In this document: positions 1 to 12,059 of the stretch, in pieces
How positions within the stretch are numbered: the first letter of the stretch is position 1
Layout of the letters: each line of letters starts with the position of its first letter
Assembly: GCA_949987705.1 (NCBI GenBank)
Contig: OX465282.1
Coordinates: 248,001 to 312,000, forward strand
Reading direction: 5' to 3'
Origin: Thereva unica
Lineage: Eukaryota; Arthropoda; Insecta; Diptera; Therevidae
Length of the DNA stretch: 64,000 nt
Position numbers and translations under genes: made by a program
Notes under the pieces: generated by a model
The model's input: the letters and a program-made list of their open reading frames with translations, nothing else
Databases searched by the model: none
Told to the model about the DNA's origin: nothing

Positions 1-490
1 GAACCATCATTCACAAAATCATCAACAACATCAACAGCAACAACAACAGCAACAACAACATCAACTACACCAACAAATGCATCAGCAGCTGAATCAACAT
101 CATGTGCAAAATGATATGATGCAGCAACAGCAGCAGCAACAGCAACAACATCATCAACATTCTGGAAATAATTACAATAATTTTCCAATGAATACAGGAA
201 TGTCGACGCCTTCTAGCTCACTGGGTGGGCTACAGCATTCCCAGGCAGCTTTAGCGGCTGCTGTTGCTAATTCAGGCGGTGTAGGGGGATACAATGTGAC
301 AAATAATTCCTCACAGCCACCACCAACATTGATGCAACAGCAACAATCTCATCATCTATCACAACATCATCATCAGACAGTGCATAATACGCACGTGACA
401 CAACAACCAACACAACAAGGGATGCATCCTTCAAGGAGTCATTCTTTTACTGGCTATGATTATAATTATCGAGCCGGAGGTTATATTTAG
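1..490 (+). CDS. 3' terminal coding exon of a Gln/His-rich protein (partial, enters from left)
   Basis: The frame is open from base 2 to the TAG at 488-490, so the true start lies outside the window and the ATG at 77 is probably internal. The residues are dominated by Gln and His runs (1-160 and again at 330-420), then a Ser/Gly/Ala-rich linker, and the protein ends SHSFTGYDYNYRAGGYI. The polyQ is encoded by mixed CAA/CAG with CAT interruptions, typical of insect transcription factors and RNA-binding proteins. No catalytic or DNA-binding domain falls in this part, so I cannot name the gene. Low-complexity Gln/His tails commonly act as activation or condensate-forming segments; that role is inference. 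The Tyr-rich C-terminus is the most distinctive stretch for an orthologue search. Confidence 0.8.
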   Translation, partial: NHHSQNHQQHQQQQQQQQQHQLHQQMHQQLNQHHVQNDMMQQQQQQQQQHHQHSGNNYNNFPMNTGMSTPSSSLGGLQHSQAALAAAVANSGGVGGYNVTNNSSQPPPTLMQQQQSHHLSQHHHQTVHNTHVTQQPTQQGMHPSRSHSFTGYDYNYRAGGYI

Positions 491-1060
491 ACAAACAAAA
501 AAGGGGAAACTATATATATGTACACACACATACGCATATATATATAAATTATAAATAAAGAAAATAAACGATAAAAATAAGTAAATTAAAATAAAAAAAA
601 AATAATACTTAAAACCTACAAGCATAATAATAAATCTACACAAAAAAAGAAGAAAAAGGAAGAAAATTTAATTAAATTAAATTTAAACAAATTAAAATTT
701 TTATTATTATTATTATTATTAACTATTATTGAATTAAATTATAAAAATTATTATTATTAATTATGAATTTATTAATTTAATTTAAATTGAAATTATCTAA
801 GACGAAGAAAGAAAGAGCAAATCCTTGTTAAATTTCAGATTTAATAATAGTTAGAAAAAAGATTTTTGTTTTCATTTTTTGTGTTTTATTTTGTTCACCT
901 TTTGAATATCCTCACCCACCTACCTACCGACTTATTACTACTTGGAGGAAAATTCTGAGTTTGCTCAACTTTGTCAAAGGACACGCCGAACTTAAAATAG
1001 AAATTATTAATAATTCGTAGTAAAAAAGGTTAACCTTAAAGTTTCAGTTTTGGTCGTTTA
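491..1060 (+). other. AT-rich 3'UTR and downstream spacer of the Gln/His-rich gene
   Basis: After the stop the sequence is strongly A/T. AATAAA hexamers lie at 554-559 and 563-568, and an ATT trinucleotide run lies near 700-720. These are candidate polyadenylation signals; which is used cannot be told. No ORF is convincing here, and the ORF antisense to 431-643 is a shadow of A/T-rich sequence. Confidence 0.5.
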
Positions 1061-1101
1061 ATCTCTCGTGGGCGGAAACACAGAATCCTTCATAAGAATC
1101 T

Positions 1102-1353
1102 GGGGCGGGTTCGTGTATGGCGAACGACGATAAAAGAACGAAAAGAAATTGAAGTCGAAAAATTTTGTCGACAAAAATTTTAGCGTTCGCATAGGTCGAA
1201 AGAAAATTGTTCGTGTCCTAATGCAAAAACTCGATAACCCAAAAGCTTTCGAGTGCCTTTCGTCGGCTTCAGTCGAAAATTTTCAATTTTTTCGACTTAC
1301 GCGAACCCGAGACGAAAAAAATTTTTCGTTTTCGACATACACGAACTGGCCCC
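1102..1353. mobile_element. ~252-bp MITE with terminal inverted repeats
   Basis: The left end GGGGCGGGTTCGTGTATGGC is mirrored at the right end, whose reverse complement reads GGGGCCAGTTCGTGTATGTC. A second inner inverted pair (GTCGAAAAATTTT with AATTTTTTCGAC) makes most of the element able to fold. It is too short to code for a transposase. The sequence to its right (1354-1400) resembles the one at about 60870-60905, so it lies in another dispersed repeat. Confidence 0.65.
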
Positions 1354-1439
1354 TGTTTTGTATGACAGCTCTCAACTCCACCCAGGATCTCCCAGTCGTT
1401 GTGACCTCTGTTAATAAGGTTCTCCTCCAGGTTATTTTA

Positions 1440-3265
1440 GATCTTCCACCTCGACACGGGTTCCTTGAGGATACTAGTCAAGGGCCTGTTTGAATAGATT
1501 TTCTCGTTTCGCAAGTCGTGGTCAATCCAATTCCATTTCCTTCGCCTTCGACAGTAGGCATCTGTTGATGAAAACTTGAAGGCGCCATGTGATGAATGGG
1601 GTGACTTTCCATGTTTCGCAACCATACAAACGCACTAACGTTGTAGTTGAACAACCGTAATTTAATTTTAGTTGAGATCTCCTTTGATCTCCATATGCAA
1701 GACAGGGGCTCCTGTGCGGAAAGTCGAGTCGCGTGGTGTTATAAGTCGTTTGAGTTAAAGAAAGTGACGTTTCAGTCGAATATCGACTTTCAGCATAAGG
1801 CTCCAGAGAGCGCTGAGTTGAGTTTATGGCCCCTTGTGCAGAAAGTCGTAATTCAACTTGTCACGCCACACGACTCGACTTTCAGCACAACGGTCAGGTT
1901 CTTGCTTTATTTATTCTGGAATGGACGTTTGCTTCTGCCACGTCACTTTCGTTAATAATGCTATAGAGGTATGTAGCCGAAGCAGTCTGCCAATTACTCC
2001 ATCCTCGATATCTTTACAGCACAATTCGAGCCTCGGCCTTCATTAGCTTCTACCCCCACTCATCTTACTACGGCTCTTGGCTAACGCCTAACTTTACTAA
2101 AACTTCCTCAACGGAGTCCATGTATCGCTTCTTTGGTCAACCTTAATTTCGCTTTCCATTAGGGATTCGATTTAACACTATTTTTGCAGGGTCGCTATCG
2201 TGGTATACAGTTTACACTTCATTCTTCTAGACAAAAAGCGTGATGTGAGATGTTGTCGAAGGCCAAAATAGCTTCTGTTAGCAACGTTCTCCTTCTGATC
2301 TCCGTTGCCTCGCTACTGTCAGCTTGCAATATTGTTCCAAGACACGTAAATTCTTTCGGTTTCTATATTATATGCATCTATTGTAATGTTTCGTCTTGGA
2401 GTCGTGTATCTTTTTGAAGTACAAAGATACTTATTTTTTGCTTCGTTGATAAGTAATCCCATTCGCTGTTTCCAGTTTGATGAAGGCTTCTTTCACACTT
2501 GCAAAAGACCTACCTATTAGAGCGACGTCATCGGCATGTGTGTTGACTTGTTAAAGATGGATCCCGTCGTTTCTACCTTCCAACACTATGTCAAATAGGA
2601 GGCAGGACAGCACGGCACCTTGTATCAGGTCTCGTTCCAATCTTACTCTGCTTCGCACTACCTCGATTGTAGCTTCTGTTACTTCGATTAGGTGTTCCGG
2701 AAATCGGAAGCACTCCATACCTTTAAATAGCTCCTAACGCTTGACGCTGTCATATGCTTGCTTGAAGTCTATAAACAGTACGTGAATATTGATGTTGAAT
2801 TCTCATGATTTTTCCAAAATTCTTCTTAAAGAGGAAATATGGTTTATAGTGGATCTAGCCGGTCAATTGATAACTACCTGTTATGCCTTCTGCGATGGGT
2901 AGAAGTTTTTTGTACAAAATAGTGGAGAGTATTTTATACGCTGAGTTGGGGAGGGTTCTCTGATGTCCTTTTTATGAGCTGTACCTTGTACTAATCAGTA
3001 CATGGTCTATAGCACTGACCGTCTCCTCATTAGTAGATTTCCAGGTTACTCTATGTATTCTTCTGTGTTCGAATTTCATGCTGGCCACTATCATGTTAGC
3101 TCCAGTAGCGTCCAAGTCCATCAGTCTACGACCATTATCATTGCACTGAGGATGTATACTGTGCTTTCCAATGGTTTGGGTAATAGATTCGTTCCTGCCC
3201 TTGATAGTATAAGTGACACAATTCGTTGTTCTAGCGTATTTTTTATGCATTATCTTCACTGACTA
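1440..3265 (-). mobile_element. Decayed RTE-like non-LTR retrotransposon (endonuclease, RT, 3' domain)
   Basis: Read on the minus strand, 3259-2970 encodes an AP-endonuclease-type segment (NGRRLMDLDATGANMIVAS, then HRVTWKS and IDHVLIST). About 2640-2400 encodes reverse transcriptase with QGAVLSCLLFDIVLEGR and the catalytic-box relic HADDVALIGRS. About 1640-1470 encodes the downstream motif YGCETW followed by FINRCL, which is standard in RTE-like elements. The order and spacing match one element, but stops and frameshifts break every domain. A fold-back MITE (1706-1896) is inserted inside it. It is an inactive fossil. Assignment to the RTE group rests on these motifs only. Confidence 0.7.
1706..1896. 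mobile_element. Fold-back MITE made of two ~95-bp inverted units
   Basis: Two units lie head to head. The first begins GGGCTCCTGTGCGGAAAGTC; the second ends with CGACTCGACTTTCAGCACAA, its inverse. Each unit also has inverted ends of its own (GAAAGTCG at one side, CGACTTTC at the other). The same family recurs at 3826-4202. There is no coding capacity. Confidence 0.65.
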
Positions 3266-3494
3266 GGCCGTATATCCTTTGAAGGACTTTCCTCCCAAAT
3301 ATAACCTTCTTATCTCTAAGCTTAGAGAATGTCATGGTTTTGTGAACGTCTTTTCTTAGGAAATAAGTTGAACTAACGTTTATATTTAAGCCTAGGATTT
3401 CTTAGATTCAGATTTCTCCTTGCTTTAGCAGCCAGGGCTACAATCTAGAAGTCATATATTCGACGCCGCTTCAAGTGCAGCTCATTTTTCTGAA

Positions 3495-4350
3495 CTAATG
3501 GCTCAAAACCATCAAACTAATCGAGGATGACAACTTTTGTGCCTCCTGGTAGACCCTTTGAGCCATCACAGGAATGTAGCAGCCTTGACAGCATCGTGTC
3601 ACTATTACCATATTGACTGCTTCACTGAAATTATCACCCTTCTGCATAGCACGTTTTACCCGCAATGTGAGACCAGGAGCCCTATTTGGTTTCTCGAGCC
3701 GATTCATGAGCCCTCTCGGCTCATCCTCACACTCGATAGTCCCTCGTTTCGCCAACACTGCCGTCTATAAGTTCGTTTATAAATAGAACAACTCGATTGT
3801 GAAACAATCTTTCATAGTCAGCGGCCCCTGTGATGAAAGTCGAGTCGTGTGACGTGACAAGTCGTTTGAGTTGAAGAAAGTGATGTGTCAGTCGAGGGGC
3901 CTGAGGCCCCTGTGCTGAATGTCGAGTCGTGATTTGTGACAAGTTTTTTGAGTTGAAGAAAGTGGCGTTTCAGACGAATTGCGACTTTCAGCATAGGGGG
4001 ATAAACTCGCACTTAGCACTTCCACTCTAGGCCATTATGCTGACTCGACATTCAGCACAGGGGCCGCAGCTAAGGGCCTAGAGAGGAACTGCTAAGTTGA
4101 GTTGAGGCCCCTGTACTGAAAGTCGTAATTCGACTGAACATCACTTTCTTCAACTTCAACGACTTCTCGTGTCGTGACGACTCGACTTTCAGAACAGGGG
4201 CTAGTATTCCCGAACTCGTACAACACCTTAAGAGCTCAAACGTAAGGTTCATCGACCACTCCCCAAGCTCCTCCTTCTCTTCTATCATTCAGACATGATC
4301 CAATGGTAGCAAGTTATCTCTAAGCTTGGGTTTTCCACATAAAAAAATAC
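3495..4350 (+). mobile_element. 3' fragment of Jockey/CR1-like non-LTR element, split by a fold-back MITE
   Basis: The segment 3540-3825 matches, in sequence and order, the C-terminal RT region and 3' tail seen more fully at 13160-13430 and 36170-36440: the region following SHRRNVAAL, then the motif encoding a short NNSTV stretch. The match resumes at 4203 with the sequence corresponding to 'CCGAACTCGTACAACACC' and runs to the terminal 'TAAGCTTGG' plus A-rich tail at about 4321-4350. The 3826-4202 interruption is a separate mobile element. Stops and indels are common. Confidence 0.65.
3826..4202. mobile_element. Compound fold-back element: array of GGCCCCTGT-ended units
   Basis: At least three copies or partial copies of a ~95-bp unit with ends GGCCCCTGTGCTGAAAGTCG and its inverse lie here: 3826-3903, 3906-4000, an inverted end at about 4042-4065, and 4107-4201. 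They are in mixed orientation. Comparison with uninterrupted copies of the host repeat (13380-13400, 36410-36425) places the insertion after CAGTCAG. CAG on the left and TAG on the right could be a 3-bp target duplication with one change. Confidence 0.65.
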
Positions 4351-6040
4351 ACAAGACCAAAGTTAAATCTAATTTTCAAAACTCAGTACGTCAATATTCT
4401 TGTATAAAGATCAAAATAGATTTAAGAGATGCCGTCTTTATGCCTGACCGCTATCTAAGGTTGATTCTGAAGCAAACATTCGCGTTAAGACTAAAATCTG
4501 TCAATGAAATCCCAGGCGAAAAATAAAATGTTTAGTAAGTTTTGGAAAACTCTCAAGCAACTAGACGAACGAAACTCGCGTGGAAAGTCTAGCTTAGTCT
4601 AGTCTATATAATGCAAATGCAGCAGACGACGTGTTATCATATAGATCGTTATGGCATACAAGGTTGCAGCGTGCATATTGGTGTGGAGTTAATATGAAAA
4701 GTTGTGAAATACACTGTGATAAAGAAATCTCGTCTAAAGTTTTGTTTTTGATAAGGAGAAAACCTTGCAAGTGCTTTGTACTTTTTATCAGGACATCAGA
4801 ATCCCACACAACAAAAAATACACCACCCCCATTGCGATGACTGTCCCGTTATACAAGAAATACTATTTTGTAAACAGCAACACGAGATACATATAAGACG
4901 TAACAGAAAATTGTAATTTATTGATTTTTCTCAACTTGCTCTTCCCACGGATCAAAGTTTTCTTTATTAATAAAAGTCTACCACTACACCTTGAAGAATG
5001 AAGAAGCGACTCACATTTCTTGCAGTTTTAAATTTATTATATAGGTTTTGGGACATGTTTGTGAGTAGAAATGATGATATTTCCCCCCACACCCATTCCA
5101 CCAAATCTTCACCTTCAAAAATCAACGCTCTTCCTACTCTACTCTTAATACGAAAATACGAAGACTGTGCGCAAATGTATTGAGGATGTTAAAAAAAAGT
5201 TGAATAAAAAAACAACAACTGTTTCAAAGGGGAAAATCCATTTAAACATAACGTTGAGATTTTACTCATTCTACCCCAAATATAACCTTATAGCGGAATA
5301 AGAAAGAAATTTTTATCCTTTTAACACTGCGCATGCCAGGAAAAGCTTACTATACACAAATAGAGGAGATTATAGTCGATAGAATAGAACTCCTACACTA
5401 AAGAAATACGACCGACAACACCCCCGCATTATTGTACCTAGCTCACCCCCGTTTTTAGCGTACGACACATCCTTATAGCTTGGCGCTTTTATTCCTTTGG
5501 CTAGGAAGAAGATTGATAACTGACATATCTCATATAGAACGGAGATGAATTTGAAATTACTTTATTAGGGTTGCCGTTCCCGTGGGAATTGAAGGACATA
5601 TGGACATATTTGTAATAAATCGGCATATATTCAACGATTAATGGCTTAAGAGCAACAATAACAATTGACTAAATGTATAAAGTTAATTTAGAAAATGAAG
5701 ATAATTGTTTAAGTTTTTCTTATTTTGTTATGCTCTGATTTATTTTGTTTATCAGCTCAACATGCCTCTCTCAGAGTTAGATCCTCTGAGTTAACTTTGC
5801 TGGAGGTGGTGGGAAACATCGAAGGGCTCTACATTACAAAGAGTATTCGCTGCAAAATAATAGCACCAACATCTATTATAGCATAAACAAATCATTGATG
5901 ACAACCCCGGAGAAGAGCGAATAGATGTCATTTGGTCGTTCTAATTTCTTTGTTCTTTCTAGCAGCCTTAAGAGTCTACTCTGATATCTACATTGACGTC
6001 CCGCTAAGTCCAAACGTACATGTACATAATGGTATGTCAA
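4351..6040. other. Gene-free AT-rich stretch, no recognisable feature
   Basis: I see no coding exon, TIR or retroelement motif I can defend here. Short ORFs (about 60-70 codons) are in A/T-rich sequence without domain motifs. The end, from about 6040, contains reiterated AGGTTCAACC / AACCCAGTCATAAAC strings that may be part of a degenerate inverted repeat extending to about 6400. Confidence 0.4.
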
Positions 6041-6439
6041 TTATCGCGTTTATGACTAGGTTCAACCTAGCTTCAACCCAGGTTAAACCCAGTCATAAAC
6101 AGGGTTCGAGTTAAAACTGGGGCCATTCAAACCAACCCTTCTACCTGGGTCGAGTTGATATTTGTCCTTATATACGCAGATTGAATTGTAATTGGGTTGT
6201 AGTGACATTTGTTTTGTTTATTTACCATCCGTGACGTTTCGACGTTAGTTTTGGGTTCGGTGTTTTTGCGTATCTATAAATGAGAATTTCGCACAAAATT
6301 TGAGGTTATGTTTTAATTTCAGTTCAACTATATTTCAAACCAAAGTAAACAACGTTTAAACCTAGTCATGTATGTATTCTGGCCCCTTGCAAGGCTATAA
6401 GGTAACGAAGGTAAGTGGATAGTTGGCGCACCTTCACTA

Positions 6440-7620
6440 TTACATAATACTCTTCTATCTAACTTTCTAGATCTCAATTCATTGGACTTCTAGGTTTGTA
6501 GTGCAGACCGCCCAATTTATCCAAATCTTCTAGGGGGAACAGTTCCATGACGGTGTGCTGCCTAAACGGTAGCGGTCAGAAGTTTGTCCAGGAGAGCCTG
6601 AACCCCAGAAGAAGAAAAGGGGAGCCGTAAGGACCTACCTACTGGGGTAAGTTGGCCGGGATCATCATTGCAGTGACTACAACCTAGTCATTCCCTAAAT
6701 ATGCAAAATTGCAGGGCTTCCAGGGCTTCGCACATATTTATATCCCATCTGTCTGGAGGAATGTCAATACCACAGTTAAGCCAGGACGCTCTTGATAAAT
6801 CTTTCAAGTCTATAAACATTCCCTTTAACTTTCTGCATGCCCGTTAAGATCTCAAAATTCGAGCTACCTTCCTTGCAAATGCAAGATAAGTTGTCTGGTA
6901 GGGTGGACTAGTATGGTGTTCGGATGGCTTCAAAAGAAAGACAGGTGTGGGCGGCGAAATCTGAAGTGAAAGCAAGTAGAGCGGTAAGCCCAGTCACCCT
7001 AGTGACTTTTCAAGCACAAGGGTGCGTCAAACTGGCATGCACTCATGAAGACGTAAAAAGGGCCTAGAAAAATAGTCCCCTAGATACGGCTAGAACTGAA
7101 TTAAATTAGGGGCTTGGTGAGTTACGTCTTCTCAATCAAGTTACCCTTGGCCCGAAAATGTCTACTGGGGCATCCATTAGTTTTGTTGAATGCACACTTT
7201 GTACTCTGATAAAAAACATCGAACGCTGGCGATACGCACCTGGATTGCCCAACTTAAAGCAGCTCCTTCCTGTGTCATCTCATAATGGACCCAAAGAATT
7301 TCTGGATCGCAGTTCAAATGACATCAGGGCACTTGTTGGCTACTGCGGCGTGAATTGCCAGACAGGCTAGAGGACACTATGCAGGCATTGCCTTGAAGAG
7401 GATGAGTCTGCCTTTCAAGTCGTCTGTGCCGCGCGAAAGTGTTTAATGACACCCTGCTCGAACAGTCAAATCTAACCGACAAGCCACTTGGCAGACTGCT
7501 GCACCTGCGCAATCGATCTGGCCTACAAAATATGAGATATAGAGATGCAGTACAATAGATCAAGCGAAGTGGCTAAGGTGCTTTTAAACCCAATACCTCA
7601 TCAAAAGAAAGAAAGCAAGG
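6440..7620 (+). mobile_element. Remnant of an RNase H-bearing non-LTR retrotransposon (I/LOA-like)
   Basis: A GC-richer island in AT-rich DNA. At 7220-7450 the + strand encodes the end of ORF2: WRYAPGLPNLKQLLP, then DIRALVGYCGVN and, past a stop, a Cys/His cluster CRHCLEEDESAFQVVC. This layout (LVG/LTG...N followed by CxxC...H-like...C) is the C-terminus typical of elements with an RNase H domain. The segment 6440-7150 has no intact frame. The element is dead. Confidence 0.5.
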
Positions 7621-7679
7621 AAAGATCATTGGATAGGCGACATTAACCTTTCCAATCAGATCTCACTTATTAAGTTTTA

Positions 7680-8990
7680 AGATGCATTGAGCTTTCTTGT
7701 TGTTACTTGTGTAACTGGAACTATATGGATTTCATTTTTAGCCGCAATAATTAATTGTATGTTATATTTATTGTACAAAGAAAAATAATATAAAAACCAC
7801 CAAAAATTTAAATATCAAAAGATAATGCGACACGGTTCAGCTATGTTGCATTGAATATACGCTTCAGGTATGTTCCATTGAATGGGTATTAAACCATAAA
7901 AATCAGCGGCGGAAAGAACAGCACGAAATTTTCTAGTCTAGAGGAAGTCAATTTTTTATTTGTCGTCATTTTTAACGTGTCATCGTTTTTTATTTAGTCT
8001 TTTTTCTTTTCAATATATATATGTGTGTGTATTGAACGTTTTAATAGCATATTAAGAAAGTCGAAACTCACTACTACTTCAACAACAAAATTAAGGGAAA
8101 AGGGCTAATTAAAAAAAGGAACACTACAAAACCTTCGATGCGTAAAAATATTCTTCCTTTTTCTTCATTTCATGCCGTGATATGCCCAAAATTAATGCTG
8201 CTTCTTGCGTCTTCATTTGCTTCGAAACTTTGAAACACATGCCATTTGAGCAGGAGAATACTGCAGCAGCAATAAAGTATAGATCTTGACCTCTTCTTGA
8301 CGTCAGAGCCGAGTTTGTTATTTTTCCTATTACATTTCTATTTGTTTTTTGTTTTAGAAAATTACTTGCGGTTATCTTTTATTTTTCATTAAGTCAACAG
8401 CTGTTTATACGTGCTTATATTTCGCTAAATGCAAATGATTCATTATCAAAAGGTTAACGATAACTTCGTGGATATAATTAAAACGCGATATTTACGCAAC
8501 AGACGCTAAGTTAAAGCCAGTAATGACTTTTATATTTTCTTTAATTAATTTTGTTGTCTCTTTTTTTGAGAATATATGCTGCTACTGAATGAGAATAGCA
8601 TTTTTGAAAGCAATTTTATACGGGGGAAGATATTCATTATCAACATATCCAAATTAACTACACAATTATGGTAAATAGAAGAACTGGATTCATATTTAAC
8701 TCCGTATTGAATGTGATATTTTTTTTTAAATTTTAAAAGTTCTGTTTGGATTCATCTAGAAAGGCTTAAAGGATAGTAAAAACATTAAAAAGGCCGTACC
8801 AGTACCCGCATAATAACCTTCAATCCTGTCAACTACTAGGCTCCAGCCAAGAGACGTCAATTCGCCGAATGCCAGCCATAGCACATCCGTTTTGGATCGA
8901 GCAAACCAAATCCAACGAGGTGGTATACTAACCGCTTATGAGGATTCGACACCAAAGAGCCGCGAGAAGGCCTATACTAGGGTACGCAAT
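7680..8990. other. Gene-free AT-rich stretch
   Basis: A/T-rich sequence with homopolymer runs and a short TA/TG microsatellite near 8015-8030. No ORF with recognisable motifs and no clear inverted repeat was found. Confidence 0.4.
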
Positions 8991-8999
8991 CCCGGAAGT

Positions 9000-10210
9000 T
9001 TTTCCCAATCCCGGGACTATGCCGGTTGCCGAAAATTTAAATTATTATCTATCGAAATCGCCATTTGCAATTGGTCTTCCATTGAATTTGATTCTAATTC
9101 AGTTCCAGGTGGGTCAGTTATCTTAGCGCTCTCATCTTGATCAGGATTTATAACTGACACTCGTTTTGGAAGATTATGTAGACTCTTACATATCGCAGCT
9201 GTCGATGGTATTTGAAAAAGCTCGTCATCTTCCGGCACACAAGGGTTGTGGAGATATTACAAGATTCCAGAGAGTTCTGTGCAAACACGTTGACGTATAC
9301 GTAGTCTGAGTGATGCTGCCAATTTTGCGCATGTTGGAGTTCTCCTGCAAGGTAATTTCTGCATCAAAATCTGTAATGCTAATTTTGTGGTTAAGAAATT
9401 AGAATCTTTACGTCGTCGACAGTCAACTTGGGCTTCAACGAAGAAATGCGATCGGTGATGCAGTAGAAATCTTGTTCTAGCAAAAGTCCGTGGATTGAAG
9501 GTCTAATAGACATTTATGAACAGCAGTCAGAAGACAAAATCGTTCCAATATCATAAACAGAATATTCAACCTTGCTCTGCAGTCTAGAAGAAGAGTCAAC
9601 TCTTTCCCTTGTTATTCTCGAATTGTCTTTTGTAGTGAATCATTTTTAACTGGTAATCGTTTAAACATACGAACAATCTTCCGCACTTTTTCGATGGTAG
9701 GAGATATATTGTCCGAGAGATATGCATGAGTTTCCTCTTCAATACACAGCAATTTTCCACTTCCACAGTCTTGTTGATGTTGACTTGGAAAATCTACTTT
9801 ATAATCCTCATCGTCTGATTCCCGTAAGTTCTCGACTTCTGCTTCTAAGCAATCATCGACCTCCTGATTTTCGTGCAGTTTTCTCTTATATAACACGTCC
9901 AAAACTTCTAGCTGTATTCTATGAGCAAGGGAAGTTGTTGTTCCGCAGCAATAATTTTTTCTAGTTTGGCCAATATGTTAGCGCCATCTGTGGAGATGCA
10001 CACGTTGCCGTCAGTGATATACAAATGATATCTCTTTAGTCTTTTTTCAAGTATTTTTAAACTTCAGCAGGATCCTGAAACACGCATAAGGCCCAAATTC
10101 CAAAATTTGGATTCATTTCCATGGATTGACGTTCATGTATCGAAGACCAAGCACTGGTCTATTCGTCAAGCGTAAGGCTGAACTTCCGTCCGGCATTGCA
10201 ACACTTCTGC
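9000..10210 (-). pseudogene. hAT-family transposase relic
   Basis: On the minus strand the conserved blocks appear in the right order. About 10170-10100 has GRKFSLTLDE followed by a stop. About 10010-9970 has CISTDGANILAKLEKI. About 9935-9885 has AHRIQLEVLDVLYKRK in another frame. About 9705-9612 has SPTIEKVRKIVRMFKRLPVK. The C-terminal part, about 9400-9230, has CRRTPTCAKLAASLRLRIRQ and YLHNP. This is the DDE/RNase H-fold transposase of hAT elements, which cuts and pastes its own DNA. At least two frameshifts and several stops make it non-functional. The longest intact piece is 9902-9612. The terminal repeats were not located. Confidence 0.75.
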
Positions 10211-10559
10211 TTTATTAGCGATAAGAGATTAGATCGTATAAAAAATTAAAGCTACTCGACCTTGCGTTCCACTCTACTACATGTCGCCAATGAGACTGAC
10301 AGATTTCAAGAGCAGGATAACGGTGGATAACAGTATATATTGCACGGTAGCAAGGAAAGAAAGGAAAGTAGGAAAATACTTTTTTCGAAAAAGGAAATGA
10401 AAAACGAATCAAAGCTTAACACCCATTGGAGCATGCACCTCGGTTGAATTCGGCAAAAGCAGAGGCCCGCACGAAAGAGTACAGAGAGCAATGAGCCGAG
10501 AAAGACCTTGATCCTCTCCTGAAGAAAAGATCGAGCGAGAGTCCAAAAAGGCAAAAATT

Positions 10560-11330
10560 CCCCCGGGTTCCCTCAAGAAAAAGCCTGCCGCAGCAGGCCA
10601 GAGATCACCTGCAAGGGGCTTTAATGGACTAGATGGCTTTGAGAGGACGCATTAGCCCCCAAACCAAAGTTGGAAGGTAAACTAACAGACATGATTTTGC
10701 TTCACATCTTCTCAAGCAAGAGAAGATCAGCGCCCTGCTATGACTCCTCGGAGGTAGTCAGAGGCTTTATGGTCATCAGATGCGAAGACCAGGCCTCAAA
10801 GGACTTCCTAGACGAATACTATGTAGACGATCAGTGGCGCATGCAAAGGCAAGAGCCTCAAGCTGATCTCAAGATGTCCCGAGGAGTCCCCATCTGCTTG
10901 TCTGAAGTAAACCTGGACGCTTATAAGTAAGCTTATACAGTGCCTCCAGGCTTAATACCCTACGGTTCCAATAGATGAATGGGCGATCATCACAGCGTTG
11001 GAACTACAGAAGAATAGCACTTTCACTTATGAACGAGAAGTCCCTTGAGATTTTGAAGAGGAATAAAAACCGCATTAGCTATTTCAAACCAAAAAATTTC
11101 AAAAAACCCCAGGCCAAAGAAATACAGAAATAGTCTTTTAAATTGGACGAACTGGTAGACATTGATGTTGGACGAGGGTGCCCAGGGAACATCCGTAGAT
11201 GCTTGAAGTCCGGTCGACCAAACAACCACCGAATTTAAAGTGCAACAGGGTTTTCCAAGCTCGCCAAAGCGCATGGGCATAATTGGGCATGAAGGCAGCC
11301 CTACACGTAACAACTTTAATTGATGTAAGC
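10560..11330 (+). mobile_element. Probable ORF1 (gag-like) fragment of a non-LTR retrotransposon
   Basis: A GC-richer block with one open stretch at 10670-10930 (MEGKLTDMILLHIFSS..., FMVIRCEDQASKDFLDEYYV). The order of an acidic 'EDQASKDFL' segment after a basic Ser/Lys-rich region resembles the C-terminal part of LOA-like ORF1 proteins. No zinc knuckle is visible, so this is a tentative call. Confidence 0.3.
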
Positions 11331-12059
11331 AAAACATGGGAGCGTGCTTAAAACTGGTCTTGCAGGAGAATATATCCCCTCGAAGTAATGTGAGGAAGAA
11401 TAAAAAAAATGAAGTTCGGTCGACTCCGTCGAATCGATCAAGTAGGTCGTATAATCGAAGAGGAACCTACTCGGAAAGTCCTTTGCGGTATGATTTATGG
11501 CTTGCTTATTATAGACAAGACAAAAAATATACAATCTTAAAAGTTTTGTAAAAGTTTAAAATAAATTCAAGATGACCACGCTTTATATTCGAGTAGCTAT
11601 TGTGTAGCTACACACTGTTACCTCCATGTTTGTGACAATTGCAGTTCTATAATTTAACCAAATGCATTCTCCATAAAAATTAATAGAAAATTTCGTTCAA
11701 TTGAATTTAATTAACGACTTTTATATTCCTCTTTGTTATCCTGCCAGATCTTTAAATTGCTCCTTTCTATAAGCACACATAATGAAATGTCATATTAATC
11801 TTAATTGGTTTTAATTAATCACTAAGAATGAGAAGTAGTAAGGGAAGAGAATTGTTGTAAGTGCGGAGGAAAAAAGTGGTTCTAGCTCTGTTCCACGGGA
11901 AATGTAATTTTAACAGCACAAAAAACAAATCAATTAGTTAAATATTAGCGAAAAACACTGGATGAAATCTTCAAGAAGTTTAACTAAAACCCTAATGAAA
12001 TACTTATTTCCAGAACGAGCGTCCTATGAATAAAAAAATTAAACAAAAAAGGATAGTAA

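Noticed and set aside
431..643. 70-codon minus-strand ORF antisense to the 3' end of the Gln/His-rich gene
   Set aside because: Arises from A/T-rich UTR sequence (Phe/Ile/Tyr runs) and overlaps a real coding exon.
700..724. ATT microsatellite as a regulatory element
   Set aside because: Simple repeat in an AT-rich 3'UTR; nothing suggests a function.
1149..1493. 114-codon + strand ORF
   Set aside because: Runs through a MITE's inverted repeats and into another repeat; no protein motif.
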